A stretch of DNA of 64,000 bases from Microlunatus kandeliicorticis (GCF_014137855.1 NZ_JACGWT010000005.1:1-64000), one strand, 5' to 3'; shown: positions 45,963 to 54,617, counted from the first letter of the stretch. A program made the numbers and translations. Notes: generated from the letters alone by a model not told the origin.

Positions 45963-46443
45963 CCCGTCGGGACCGACGCTCCCGGGGAGGTCCGGGCCAC
46001 CCCATCCGCGATGTCGTCGGGCACGAATCACCGGCGTCGGGAGCACCGGCGTTCGCCCGCGGCGGACGGTCCCGGGAGCGTTCGGAGAGGCAGGTACGGT
46101 GGGCGAGGTCCAGGGTGACCGGGTGACCGGGCACCCGTTGCCGACGACGGGGTCGGGTCGGCATCCGGATGGCGGCGGGCCGGGGAACAGATCCGTGCAC
46201 GGATTGTCCGCAGTCCGTGCGCGCGTTGCCGTTACACAACCTTCACGGTGTGGAGACACTGGGCGGGAAGAATCCGGGCCGTCCCCGGTGTTGACTGGAC
46301 GTACGAGCTGATGGACGTACCGCATCAGTGGGTAAGACAGCAGGGCAGGACCGCACGACAGTGGGACAACAGCAGGACCCCGGGCAGGACCGGCGCAGCC
46401 GGCACCGGCCCCGGAGCCCCAGACGGAGAGAGCGAGGCCAATC
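45963..46443. promoter_or_regulatory. Long intergenic region upstream of the DUF7455 gene
   Basis: No credible gene is seen in these 481 bases. A plus-strand TTGACT at 46291-46296 could be a -35 box but no clear -10 follows. GGACGTAC is directly repeated at 46297-46304 and 46313-46320, and CTGATG (46308-46313) faces CATCAG (46323-46328). These could be regulator half-sites for the DUF7455 gene. The stretch GTTACACAACC near 46230 has lower GC. Confidence 0.4.
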
Positions 46444-46644
46444 GTGAGCACCACAGTGATCGAAGGAGCTGCGTTGAACGCAGCGGACCGTTGTGACCGA
46501 TGCGGCGCCCAGGCCTACATGCGGGTCACGCTCTCGGGTGGGGGCGAGCTCCTCTTCTGCGCCCACCACGGCAAGGAGCACGCCGACCGCCTCAAGCAGG
46601 TCGCGCTCAAGATCCAGGACGAGACGGACCGCCTCGCCCGCTGA
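46444..46644 (+). CDS. DUF7455 small zinc-ribbon-like protein
   Basis: This 66-residue protein belongs to the actinobacterial DUF7455 group. It has CDRCGAQA and FCAHHGKEH, so one zinc ion could be bound by two CxxC/CxxH half-sites. A helix rich in Lys and Gln follows (KQVALKIQDETDRL). In other actinobacteria it is often near a primary sigma factor gene or topoisomerase genes; here it is near parE. Function is unknown. GTG at 46444 is preceded by a purine-rich stretch (GGAGAGAGCGAGG). A strong hairpin follows. Confidence 0.75.
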   Translation: MSTTVIEGAALNAADRCDRCGAQAYMRVTLSGGGELLFCAHHGKEHADRLKQVALKIQDETDRLAR

Positions 46645-46670
46645 CCGCCAGGTCAGCCAGCCAGCATCAC

Positions 46671-46703
46671 CGAAGGGCTCCCGCCGCCGGCGGGGGCCCT
46701 TCG
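46671..46703 (+). terminator. Hairpin terminator after the DUF7455 gene
   Basis: CGAAGGGC at 46671 pairs with GCCCTTCG ending at 46703, with the inner stem CCCGCC/GGCGGG, to give a stem of about 14 base pairs. It has no clear U tract. Lying between convergent genes, it may serve both strands. Confidence 0.7.
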
Positions 46704-46736
46704 TCGTCCCCGGGGGACTCCGGCACCGGGACGGGA

Positions 46737-47258
46737 TCAGGCCGACGGGTCGTCGCCCTCGTCGCGACGGTCGGCGTACGCACGGAGCACGGCGGTCGCG
46801 CCGCGCAGGTAGTCGAGCACGGCGGCCGCCCGGTCGGGATCGAGCCCGTCGGTCAGCCGGGCCAGCGCCGCGTTGAGCGGGCGGAGCGTCGCGACCACCT
46901 CGTCCCGGGCGCTCTCGGTCAGGTGCAGCTCGACCCGCCGCCGGTCGCGCGGGTGCCGCTGCCGGAGCAGGTGGCCGCGGGCCTCGAGCCGGTCGACCAT
47001 CACCGTCGCCGAGGCGGTGGTGATGCCGAGCCGGCGGGCCAGCTCCCCCGGTCCGATCACGCCGTCGGGCGAGTCCTGGGCCCGGACGATCACGTCGAGC
47101 GCGGCCACGTCCCCCGGCGACATCCCCATCGACCGGCCCATCGCGTCCTGCACGTCGGCGTAGGTGGCCAGCAGGTCCCGGAGCGCCAGCCCGATGGGCA
47201 CTGCCCCGGCCGCCGGACCCGGCGGGCCGACCTCCCGCTGTTGTCTGCCGTCGGTCAC
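46737..47258 (-). CDS. MarR-family transcriptional regulator
   Basis: This 173-residue regulator has a winged helix with GPGELARRLGITTASATVMVDRLEARGHLLRQRHPRDRRRVELHLTE, which includes the recognition helix and beta-wing of MarR proteins. Dimerisation helices flank it. It probably senses a small phenolic or lipophilic compound. GTG at 47258 has TAGGAT 6 bases upstream. A strong inverted repeat overlaps this promoter and lies before the divergent nitroreductase-fold gene, so self-repression and control of that operon are likely. Confidence 0.85.
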   Translation of the reverse strand: MTDGRQQREVGPPGPAAGAVPIGLALRDLLATYADVQDAMGRSMGMSPGDVAALDVIVRAQDSPDGVIGPGELARRLGITTASATVMVDRLEARGHLLRQRHPRDRRRVELHLTESARDEVVATLRPLNAALARLTDGLDPDRAAAVLDYLRGATAVLRAYADRRDEGDDPSA

Positions 47259-47264
47259 GTGCCT

Positions 47265-47296
47265 ATCCTAGTTCACAAGGTAACTAGATGAACTAG
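47265..47296. promoter_or_regulatory. MarR operator and promoter region
   Basis: TAGGAT on the minus strand (47265-47270) is the likely -10 box of the marR-type gene. CTAGTTCA (47268-47275) and TGAACTAG (47289-47296) form a perfect 8-base inverted repeat with 13 bases between. It covers the -10 and spacer region of the regulator and ends just before the divergent gene, as expected for a MarR operator. The stretch is AT-rich compared with its surroundings. Confidence 0.65.
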
Positions 47297-47310
47297 TGAT
47301 TGAAGAGACC

Positions 47311-47772
47311 GTGTCGACGTCGAGCCCCGGCCCCGACCCGCGAGCGATGAACACCCAGATGACCCAGCGGCTGCTCGTCACCGAACCCGACCAGATCCCC
47401 GTCGGCGGTTACGGCCTGCGGGTGCTCGAGGTGCCCGGCCGGCGCAGTGGCGAACCGCGCCGCACCCCGGTCGGGCTGCTCCGGCTCGAGGACGGCTACC
47501 GGCTGGTCTGCCCGGACCGCACCCGCGACTGGCCGAGCAACCTCATCGCCGCGGGTCACGGGTCGGTGCTGGCCGGCGGCCGTCGCGACGACTACCGCAC
47601 CGAGGAGCTGCACGGCCGGCCGGCCGCCGAGGCGGTGTCGCGCTACCTCGCCGCGGTCGACGCCCCGTGGGCGGTGGCCGCCTTCGGACTCCCCGACCAC
47701 CCGACCCCGGAGCAGGTCGAGCCCGCACTCGACCGGATGGCGGTCTTCGCGCTGGTCCCGGCGCAGTCGTGA
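47311..47772 (+). CDS. Nitroreductase/deazaflavin-dependent oxidoreductase fold protein (DUF385-like)
   Basis: This 153-residue protein has the small split-barrel signature VPGRRSGEPRRTPVGLL near residue 35, as in the F420-dependent Ddn-type nitroreductase family. Such enzymes reduce quinones or nitro compounds with reduced F420. Start is uncertain: GTG at 47311 gives VSTSSPGPDPRAMNTQ and is preceded by GAAGAG, GTG at 47296 overlaps the operator, and ATG at 47347 is shorter. It is followed by the FAD monooxygenase gene with a GTGA overlap and is divergent from marR. Confidence 0.72.
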   Translation: MSTSSPGPDPRAMNTQMTQRLLVTEPDQIPVGGYGLRVLEVPGRRSGEPRRTPVGLLRLEDGYRLVCPDRTRDWPSNLIAAGHGSVLAGGRRDDYRTEELHGRPAAEAVSRYLAAVDAPWAVAAFGLPDHPTPEQVEPALDRMAVFALVPAQS

Positions 47773-49121
47773 GCACCACCGAGAAAGTCGACGCCGCCGA
47801 GCCGGAGCTGACCACCGACGTCGCGATCGTCGGAGGCGGACCGGGCGGCGTGCTGCTGGCCTACCTGCTGGCCCGGGCCGGCGTCCGGGTCGACCTGCTC
47901 GAAGCGCACCGCGACTTCGACCGGGACTTCCGCGGCGACTCGCTGCACCCGTACACGCTCGAGCTGCTCGACCGGCTGGGACTGGCCGACGACCTGCTCA
48001 AACTCGAGCACTTCGCGGCGACCAGGTTCCGGATGCACACCCCGGCGGGCACCCTGGTCACCGCCGACTACGGCCGGATCCACTCGAAGTTCAACTACAT
48101 CGCGCTGATGCCGCAGGCCCGGTTCCTCGACTTCCTGGCCGGGCGGGCGGCCGCGCTGCCGTCGTTCACGCTGCGGACGGGGGCGCGGGTGCGTCGGTTG
48201 CTGACCGACGCCGACCAGGAGCCGGTCGGCCGGTCCGGCGACGGGCTGCCGGGCACGGTCACCGGCGTGGCCTGGAAGGACGACGCGGGCGAGCACCGGC
48301 TGCGCGCCCGGCTGGTCGTCGCCGCCGACGGCCGGTTCTCCCGGCTCCGCACGCTGGCCGGCGTCCCGGTCACCGACCTCGGTGCGGCCAGCGACCTGCT
48401 CTGGTTCCGGCTGCCGCGCCGGCCCGAGGACCCGCCCGAGGCCGACGTCGACCTCTACTTCGGCACCCACCACTACGTCGGGCTGCTCGGCGGCGACGAC
48501 ACCTGGCAGATCGGCTACAGCCTGCCCAAGGGCGGCTTCGCGGCGGCCCGCGAGGCCGGCGTCGAGCCGATCCGCGCGTTCCTCCGCGAGCACGTCGCCT
48601 GGTTGGGTGACCGGATCGACCAGCTGACCGACTTCGGCCAGACCACTTTGCTGTCGGTCGAGCTGCTCCGCGCCGAGCGCTGGCACCAACCCGGGCTGCT
48701 CTTGATCGGCGACGCGGCGCACGTCATCTCACCGGTGGGCGGGAACGGCATCCTGATGGCCATCCAGGACGCGGTGGCGGCGACCAACCGGCTGGTGCCG
48801 GTGCTCACCGGCCACGGCGGCGCGCCGGTCCCCGAGGTGGTGCCGGAGGCGGTGCTCGCCGCGATCCAGGCCGACCGCGAGGCGGCCATCGTCGAGGTGC
48901 AGGACGACCAGGCCAAGGTGGAACGGCGGGCCAAGGAGGCGCGCGAGGCGGGCCGTCCGCTGATCCCGGGCCGGCTGCTCAAGGTGGTCACCGCGATCCC
49001 GGGCGTCCGGGCGCGGTCGGCCCGGTCGAACGCCTACGGGCCGAACCCGCCGGTGCTCGCGTCCGGGCTGCTCGCCGGTGACGGGAACGAGGACGCCGCG
49101 AAGCCCCTCCCCGTGCGCTGA
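47769..49121 (+). CDS. FAD-dependent oxidoreductase, aromatic/phenol hydroxylase type
   Basis: This 450-residue flavoprotein monooxygenase (FAD_binding_3 group) has the dinucleotide motif VAIVGGGPGGVLLAYLLARAG, the second-site RLVVAADGRFSRLR and LLIGDAAHVISPVGGNGILMAIQDA near residue 320. Members hydroxylate aromatic substrates or modify antibiotics with NAD(P)H and oxygen. GTG at 47769 overlaps the nitroreductase-fold gene stop (GTGA). Together with that gene and the MarR regulator it makes a small aromatic or drug response unit. The substrate is unknown. Confidence 0.83.
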   Translation: MSTTEKVDAAEPELTTDVAIVGGGPGGVLLAYLLARAGVRVDLLEAHRDFDRDFRGDSLHPYTLELLDRLGLADDLLKLEHFAATRFRMHTPAGTLVTADYGRIHSKFNYIALMPQARFLDFLAGRAAALPSFTLRTGARVRRLLTDADQEPVGRSGDGLPGTVTGVAWKDDAGEHRLRARLVVAADGRFSRLRTLAGVPVTDLGAASDLLWFRLPRRPEDPPEADVDLYFGTHHYVGLLGGDDTWQIGYSLPKGGFAAAREAGVEPIRAFLREHVAWLGDRIDQLTDFGQTTLLSVELLRAERWHQPGLLLIGDAAHVISPVGGNGILMAIQDAVAATNRLVPVLTGHGGAPVPEVVPEAVLAAIQADREAAIVEVQDDQAKVERRAKEAREAGRPLIPGRLLKVVTAIPGVRARSARSNAYGPNPPVLASGLLAGDGNEDAAKPLPVR

Positions 49122-49129
49122 TCGTGCCC

Positions 49130-49135
49130 TAGGGT
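49130..49135 (+). promoter_or_regulatory. -10 box (TAGGGT) of the GH5 gene
   Basis: TAGGGT ends 7 bases before the GTG at 49143, so a leaderless transcript is likely. Confidence 0.6.
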
Positions 49136-49142
49136 GCGGACG

Positions 49143-50816
49143 GTGAGGACCGTCTCCCGGCTCCGGCCGGTCGCCCGCCGCAGGTTCGGCCGCCGGTTGC
49201 TGCCGGCCTCGGTGACCGCGGTGGTCGCGGTGGTCTGCACACTGGCCGTCGTGGTCGGCTTCCTCACCGTCCGCCCGGACCGTGCCGTGGCGGCGACCTC
49301 GGGCTGGTTGCGGACGTCCGGGGCGACGATCACCACCGCCGACGGCCGGCCGTACGTGATCAAGGCCGTGTCCTGGTTCGGGATGGAGACCGCCAACTGC
49401 GCTCCGCACGGGCTGTGGCAGATCGGCCTCGACGCCGGGATGGCCCAGATCGCCTCGTTCGGCTTCACCACCATCCGACTGCCGTACAGCAACGAGTGCC
49501 TGGCCGGGTCGAGCACCAGTGGCATCGACGCGAGCAAGAACCCGGGGCTGGTCGGCAAGACGCCGCTGCAGGTGATGGACGCGGTGATCGCCTCCGCCCG
49601 CGCGCACGGGCTGACCGTCATCCTCGACCGGCACCGGCCGGACTCCGGGTCGCAGTCGGCGCTCTGGTACACCTCCGCCTGGTCGGAGCAGCGCTGGATC
49701 GACGACTGGGTGATGCTGGCCAAGCGCTACCGGAACGACCCGACGGTGATCGGCGTCGACCTGCACAACGAACCGCACGGCACGGCGTGCTGGGGGTGCG
49801 GGGACCGGAGCCGCGACTGGGCGGCCGCGGCCACCCGGGCCGGCAACGCGGTGCTGGCCGCCAACCCCAACCTGCTGATCGTCGTCGAGGGCGTCGAGCA
49901 GCAGGGCAACAACCAGGCCACCTGGTGGGGCGGCGGACTGGCCGACGTGGCCGCCCACCCGGTGGTGCTCTCGGTGCCCAACCGGGTCGTCTACTCCCCG
50001 CACGACTATCCCGCCTCGATCTACCCGCAGCCGTGGTTCTCCGCGGCCGACTACCCGGCCAACCTGGACCGGGTGTGGACCGCGAACTGGGGCTACCTGG
50101 TGCAGCGGAACATCGCGCCGGTGCTGCTCGGCGAGTTCGGGACCAGGTTGCAGACCGATACGGACCGGCAGTGGCTGACCCGGCTGGTCGGCTACCTGAA
50201 GACGAACCGGATCAGCTTCGCCTACTGGTCGTTCAACCCGAACAGCGGTGACACCGGGGGGCTGGTCGGCGACGACTGGGTCACCCCGCAGCGCGCCAAG
50301 CTCGACGCCCTCGCCCCGATCCTCGGCCGGTCGGCCCCGACCAGCGGCCCGTCCACTCCTGCCCCGAGCAGTCCCGCTCCCAGCAGCCCGGCACCCAGCA
50401 GCCCGGCACCCAGCAGTCCAGCACCCAGCAGCCCGGCACCCAGCAGCCCGGCACCCAGCAGCCCGGCACCCAGCAGCCCCACCCCGAGTGCCCCGCCGAG
50501 CAGCGGTGCGCCGAGCAGCGGTGCGGCGACGGCCAGCTGGCAGCTCAGCTCGTCGTGGAACGCCGGGTACGTCGCGCAGCTGACCGTCCGGGCCGGTTCC
50601 ACCGCCAAGAACGGCTGGAGCGTCAGCTGGGCCGACCCGTCGGCGACCGGAGTGGCCAACGCCTGGGGCATGACCTGCGCGGTGGCGTCCGGGCGGGTCA
50701 CCTGCACCGGGGCGGACTGGGCCCGGACCATCCCGGCCGGACAGAGCGTCACCGTCGGGCTGCAGGCGAACTCGCCGGGCCCGGCCCCGCAGTCCCCGGT
50801 GTTGACCCTGCGCTGA
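49143..50816 (+). CDS. Secreted glycoside hydrolase family 5 enzyme with PAPSS linker and CBM2-like domain
   Basis: This 557-residue protein has a basic N-terminus and a membrane/signal helix (TAVVAVVCTLAVVVGFL), then a GH5 catalytic domain (about 55-395). The proton donor Glu is in GVDLHNEPHG near 209 and the nucleophile Glu in LLGEFGT near 330, with LDRHRPD earlier. A linker with eight PAPSS repeats follows (about 405-445) and then a beta domain from about 463 resembling a cellulose-binding CBM2 (WQLSSSWNAGYVAQLTV, WSVSW). It should cut a beta-glucan such as cellulose or mannan outside the cell. The CBM2-like part is short. GTG is supported by a leaderless -10 box. Confidence 0.87.
   Translation: MRTVSRLRPVARRRFGRRLLPASVTAVVAVVCTLAVVVGFLTVRPDRAVAATSGWLRTSGATITTADGRPYVIKAVSWFGMETANCAPHGLWQIGLDAGMAQIASFGFTTIRLPYSNECLAGSSTSGIDASKNPGLVGKTPLQVMDAVIASARAHGLTVILDRHRPDSGSQSALWYTSAWSEQRWIDDWVMLAKRYRNDPTVIGVDLHNEPHGTACWGCGDRSRDWAAAATRAGNAVLAANPNLLIVVEGVEQQGNNQATWWGGGLADVAAHPVVLSVPNRVVYSPHDYPASIYPQPWFSAADYPANLDRVWTANWGYLVQRNIAPVLLGEFGTRLQTDTDRQWLTRLVGYLKTNRISFAYWSFNPNSGDTGGLVGDDWVTPQRAKLDALAPILGRSAPTSGPSTPAPSSPAPSSPAPSSPAPSSPAPSSPAPSSPAPSSPAPSSPTPSAPPSSGAPSSGAATASWQLSSSWNAGYVAQLTVRAGSTAKNGWSVSWADPSATGVANAWGMTCAVASGRVTCTGADWARTIPAGQSVTVGLQANSPGPAPQSPVLTLR
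50358..50477 (+). repeat. Tandem 15-base repeat encoding the (PAPSS)8 linker
   Basis: Eight units of 15 bases, most reading CCGGCACCCAGCAGC, encode PAPSS repeats in the linker of the GH5 enzyme. The near-identity of the units suggests recent slippage, so the copy number probably varies between strains. Confidence 0.9.
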
Positions 50817-50856
50817 CCCCTGCGCTGAATCCTGCGCTGGCTCGGTCGACCGCGGC

Positions 50857-51864
50857 TCAGCCGTCGCGCTCGACCCGGCCGCCCAGCTGGTCCAGGATCC
50901 CGGCCAACCGGGCCGTGGTCCGGTCGACCGGCTCGACGTCGGGACGCAGCCACTGCAGCTCCGAGAGCGCGCCGATGCGGGCGAACTCGGCGAGCCGCTC
51001 GACGTCGGCCTCGGGCAGCGGGCCGCCGGCGTCGCGGTACCAGCGCCACACCTGCTCGGCGGGGACGCCGGCCGTCCCGTACGCGGTCTGGGCGACCTCC
51101 CAGGCCAGCGGTTCGATCCGGCAGTCGTCGAGGTCGACGATCCCGACCAGGTCGTCACCGGCGAAGAGCAGGTTGCGCGGATTGAGGTCGCCGTGCACCG
51201 CGGCCCGCCGGTCGAGCCGACCCGCGGCCTGCTGCCGGTCGAGCCAGTCGTCGAGCCGGGCCAGCTCGTGGTCGATCTCCTCCACCACCTGCGCGGTGCC
51301 CGGCGCCGGCTCGGCGGTCAGCCGCTCGCGCGTCGCCGGCCAGCCGAACCAGCGCGGACGCTCGTCGACCGCGGTCGTCCCCGGTCGCGGCGGCAGGTCC
51401 GCGTCCAGCGCGGCCCGGTGCAGCGCAGCCAGGGCCGCCGCGACCTGTCGGGTCCGGATCCACGGGGCGACCAGCCGTCCGGAGCGGCCGGCCACGAACG
51501 GGTAGAGGGTGAGCGCGTGACCGCGGACCACGGGCACCCGGCAGGTCTCGGCCCGGACCACCGCGGGCACGGCCGCGCCGACGGCCGCCGCGAACCGGTG
51601 CTCCCAGGCGACCTGCTCGACGGTCCGCTCGGGGCGGCTGACCCGGAGCACGCGGTCGTGGTCGGGGCCGTGCAGCCGCCAGGTCTGGTTGAGCAGTCCC
51701 TCGGTCAGCAGCGAGGCCGGGCCGACGGTCACGCCGAAGTGGTCGGCGACCACACCTGGCACCTCGTCGGCGGTGAGCCACAGCGGGTGCCACCCCTGCT
51801 CGTCCGCGTCCCAGACCCGGGTCGCGCCCGGCGACAGCGTGCCCTGCGTCCGCGGCTCGTCCAC
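50857..51864 (-). CDS. Aminoglycoside phosphotransferase-fold kinase
   Basis: This 335-residue kinase-fold protein has the Brenner motif AVHGDLNPRNLLF near 245 and the metal-binding GIVDLDDCRIEP about 20 residues later. The APH/homoserine-kinase II family phosphorylates small molecules or stays uncharacterised, and resistance cannot be assumed. GTG at 51864 has TAGGGT 8 bases upstream. It converges on the GH5 gene with a short gap (50817-50856) and is divergent from the dehydrogenase gene at 51916. Confidence 0.78.
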   Translation of the reverse strand: MDEPRTQGTLSPGATRVWDADEQGWHPLWLTADEVPGVVADHFGVTVGPASLLTEGLLNQTWRLHGPDHDRVLRVSRPERTVEQVAWEHRFAAAVGAAVPAVVRAETCRVPVVRGHALTLYPFVAGRSGRLVAPWIRTRQVAAALAALHRAALDADLPPRPGTTAVDERPRWFGWPATRERLTAEPAPGTAQVVEEIDHELARLDDWLDRQQAAGRLDRRAAVHGDLNPRNLLFAGDDLVGIVDLDDCRIEPLAWEVAQTAYGTAGVPAEQVWRWYRDAGGPLPEADVERLAEFARIGALSELQWLRPDVEPVDRTTARLAGILDQLGGRVERDG

Positions 51865-51872
51865 GAACGCCG

Positions 51873-51878
51873 ACCCTA
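51873..51878 (-). promoter_or_regulatory. -10 box (TAGGGT) of the APH-fold kinase gene
   Basis: TAGGGT on the minus strand ends 8 bases before the GTG at 51864, slightly further than most, but still compatible with a leaderless transcript. Confidence 0.45.
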
Positions 51879-51903
51879 GCCAGGCCACCGGTCGCCCGCG
51901 CCG

Positions 51904-51909
51904 TAGATT
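51904..51909 (+). promoter_or_regulatory. -10 box (TAGATT) of the SDR gene
   Basis: TAGATT ends 6 bases before the ATG at 51916, a leaderless arrangement. Confidence 0.6.
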
Positions 51910-51915
51910 CGCGCG

Positions 51916-52701
51916 ATGACCAGCGAGCTCACCTCCGTCCCCGGCGCCCGGCCCGCCGTCGTCGTCACCGGCGCGGCCCAGGGCATCGGCGAAGCGATCA
52001 CCCGGGTGCTGGTCGCGGACGGCCGGGTGGTGGTCGCCCTCGACCGCGACGGCGAGCGGCTCGACGGGTTGGTCGAGCGGTACGGCGAGGCCGTGGTCCC
52101 GGTGACCGGGGACGTCCGGCAGCGCGATGACCACGAGCGGGCGCTGGCCGAGGCGCAGCGGCGGGGGCGGCTGGTCGGCTGGGTCAACAACGCGGGGATC
52201 GAGCACCCGACCCGCGCCCGCGACCTCGACGAGACCACGATGCAGGCGATCGTCGGGGTCAACCTGATGGGCACCATGCTCGGCTGCGCGACGGCAGCCC
52301 GGGCGATGCACGGCACCGGCGGAGCCATCGTCAACGTGTCGAGCATCCACGCCCTGGTCGGGTTCCCGGACTCCTTCGTCTACGCCGCCACCAAGGGCGG
52401 GATCGACGCACTCACCCGACAGCTCGCCGTCGAGGAGGCGCCGCACGGGATCCGGTGCAACACGGTCCGTCCCGGGGCGGTGATGACGCCGCTGACCCAG
52501 CGCTTCCTCGACGAGGCCGACGACCCGCGGGCGCTCTACGACGAGTACGCGGACCTGCACCCGATTCGTCGGCTGATCGACCCGCTCGAGGTGGCCCGGG
52601 TGGTGGCCTTCCTGCTGTCGGACGCGGCCGGCTTCGTCAACGGCGAGGCGGTCACGGTCGACGGCGGGGCCACCGCCCGCTGCTACCCCTATCCGACCTG
52701 A
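51916..52701 (+). CDS. Short-chain dehydrogenase/reductase (SDR), sugar/polyol-type candidate
   Basis: This 261-residue SDR has the NAD-binding motif VVVTGAAQGIGEAI, NNAG in VNNAGIEHPT, the active-site Ser in IVNVSSIHALVG and the catalytic YxxxK in YAATKGG. It is a classical SDR with an NAD or NADP cofactor. Its place just beside the carbohydrate operon suggests a sugar or sugar-alcohol substrate, but it is transcribed on its own and converges on the GH36 gene. ATG is supported by the TAGATT box. Confidence 0.85.
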   Translation: MTSELTSVPGARPAVVVTGAAQGIGEAITRVLVADGRVVVALDRDGERLDGLVERYGEAVVPVTGDVRQRDDHERALAEAQRRGRLVGWVNNAGIEHPTRARDLDETTMQAIVGVNLMGTMLGCATAARAMHGTGGAIVNVSSIHALVGFPDSFVYAATKGGIDALTRQLAVEEAPHGIRCNTVRPGAVMTPLTQRFLDEADDPRALYDEYADLHPIRRLIDPLEVARVVAFLLSDAAGFVNGEAVTVDGGATARCYPYPT

Positions 52702-52734
52702 CCGCGCTCGGCCCGGGCGCAGCTCGGGAGCAGC

Positions 52735-54573
52735 TCAGGAGCACGGACTCAACGACCACAGCACCGAGGTCGCCGTGTCCGCCGCGGTGAGCCCCTCCGC
52801 CGAGAGCTCGCGCCCGGTGCGGACCGTCACGCTCTCGTCGCCGAGATCGCGGACCTCGTAGCGGGCGTCCGGGTCGAGGCCGCGCGGGTGCAGCGGCAGC
52901 CAGCTCCCGGTGGGTGGCAGCCGGAACCCGGCCACCACGTGCTGCCGTCCCGAGGTGAGCTGGAAGGCGGGCTGGCGCCAGCCCTGCTCGGCGTGCAGCG
53001 GCTGCTCCCCCAACGGGACGAGCACGCCGTCCGCCAGCAGCGGGCGCAGGTGCCGGTCGTAGACCCCGAGGTGGTGACGGAGCCGGGCACGCAGGTCGGC
53101 GCGCATCTCGGTCAGCCGGACCGAGATCCCGAACCGGTGCAGCATCGCCGCCCTGATCATGGTGTCGAACCGGTCGACGGTGAGCAGGGTGCCGGAGTAG
53201 TCGACCTTCTGGAAGCGGTGCTCGCCGCGCCACTCGCTCTGCGGCCAGTGCAGCAGCTGGCGCGGCGGCAGCTGTTGGGCGGCTCCCCACAAGCAGGTCA
53301 GCGCGTGCTCGGTCCAGTCCGGGTCGGAGAGGAAGAACGCATGCACGTGCTCGGCCAGCCCGGCGTCGATCCGGAGGCCGCCCGACGAGCAGGCCTCGAA
53401 CAGCGTCCCGGGATGGGCCGACCGGAGCGCGTCGAGGACCGCGTAGAGGCCCCGGTAGTGGGAGAGCAACCCGTCGCCGGGGCCGTGACCGTGGTCGTCG
53501 CGGGCGCACCCGTCGCCCGGGTCGAGGTTGAAGTCCCACTTGATCCACCGCGCCCCGGTGGCCTCGATCAGCCCGCTGACGCTGCGGCGGACGTGCTCCT
53601 GCCCGGCCGGCGAGCCGAGGCAGACGTAGCCGAGTGGCTCGCCCGCGGCGCCGCGCGCGAGCAGCTCGGGACGGCGTGCCGCGACGGTCGCCTCCGGCCC
53701 CACCGCCTCGGCCTCGATCCAGATGCCGAAGTCGATCCCGTGCTCGCGGGTCCGGTCGGCCAGCCAGGCGAGGCCGTGCGGGAACCGGGCGGTGTTGACG
53801 AGGTCCCAGTCGCCGCGCTGGCCCACCCAGTCGCTCCCCGCGTCGGAGCGACCGAACCAGCCGGCGTCGAGGACGGCGACCTCGAGCCCGAGGTCGGCCG
53901 CGACCGCGGCGTTGGCCAGGAAGACGTCCTCGGTGATCTCGGCGTCCTCGTAGGGCCACCAGTGGTTCCACTCGGTGAGCAGCGGCGCGGTCGGTCCGGA
54001 CGCGGCCAGGTGGCGGACCAGGGCCGCGGCCGCGGCCGGGCGGTCGGCGCCCCAGCCGACGCTGACCGCCGGGAGGGTCGGGAGCGGGCCGTCGCCGACC
54101 GTCGTGGTCTGACCCTCCGGTCGCAGCCCGACGTGCAGCCGCTGCCCGTCGAGACTGAACCGCCAGTTGCCGCTCCAGTGCACGGTGATCGCGTACCAGC
54201 CGTCCGCGAGCTCGGCGAACAGCCAGGGCATGGCCTGGTTGCTCGACCGGCCGGCCGTGGTCTCGACCACGGCCGCCGTCCCGGTGGGCACCGGGAGCGG
54301 CTGGAACTCCATCCCCCAGCTGCTGGCGAACCCGACGAGTCGGACCAGCCCGGGCAGCTGGACGACCGCCAAGTCGGGTCGCACCGCGGTGCCGGGAGCC
54401 GCGGCGGTGACGACCGGCGTCCAGGTCGCCGCGCCGGGACCGGACCGGGTCCGGGACAGCTCGATCTCCGCGGACGGTGGACGCACCGTCGGCTCGGCCG
54501 GCGACCGCCCCGTCGTCCGGTCGAGCGTGGTCTCGGGTGCGGTCAGGTCGGCGGACGGGCCGGTGGCGGGCAT
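52735..54573 (-). CDS. GH36-type alpha-galactosidase-like glycoside hydrolase
   Basis: This 612-residue enzyme has the GH36/GH-D clan layout: an N-terminal beta domain, a TIM barrel from about residue 180 and a C-terminal beta domain. The nucleophile Asp is in ARWIKWDFNLD near residue 340, and the acid/base is likely the Asp in FFLSDPDWTEH after CSSGGLRID. TEWNHWWPYED and VLDAGWFG are also seen. It probably removes an alpha-linked galactose-like sugar. No signal peptide is present, so it acts on imported glycosides in the cytoplasm. It is the last gene of the operon, starting 45 bases after the dehydrogenase gene. Raffinose-synthase-like activity is an alternative. Confidence 0.82.
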   Translation of the reverse strand: MPATGPSADLTAPETTLDRTTGRSPAEPTVRPPSAEIELSRTRSGPGAATWTPVVTAAAPGTAVRPDLAVVQLPGLVRLVGFASSWGMEFQPLPVPTGTAAVVETTAGRSSNQAMPWLFAELADGWYAITVHWSGNWRFSLDGQRLHVGLRPEGQTTTVGDGPLPTLPAVSVGWGADRPAAAAALVRHLAASGPTAPLLTEWNHWWPYEDAEITEDVFLANAAVAADLGLEVAVLDAGWFGRSDAGSDWVGQRGDWDLVNTARFPHGLAWLADRTREHGIDFGIWIEAEAVGPEATVAARRPELLARGAAGEPLGYVCLGSPAGQEHVRRSVSGLIEATGARWIKWDFNLDPGDGCARDDHGHGPGDGLLSHYRGLYAVLDALRSAHPGTLFEACSSGGLRIDAGLAEHVHAFFLSDPDWTEHALTCLWGAAQQLPPRQLLHWPQSEWRGEHRFQKVDYSGTLLTVDRFDTMIRAAMLHRFGISVRLTEMRADLRARLRHHLGVYDRHLRPLLADGVLVPLGEQPLHAEQGWRQPAFQLTSGRQHVVAGFRLPPTGSWLPLHPRGLDPDARYEVRDLGDESVTVRTGRELSAEGLTAADTATSVLWSLSPCS

Positions 54574-54617
54574 GGGGCTCCTGACGATGGCGGTGGGCGG
54601 GTACGGCCGAGGGCCGG

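Noticed and set aside
50857-51864. Aminoglycoside resistance gene
   Set aside because: The APH fold is clear, but this broad kinase family includes many non-resistance enzymes, and no drug-specific motif or resistance neighbour is seen.
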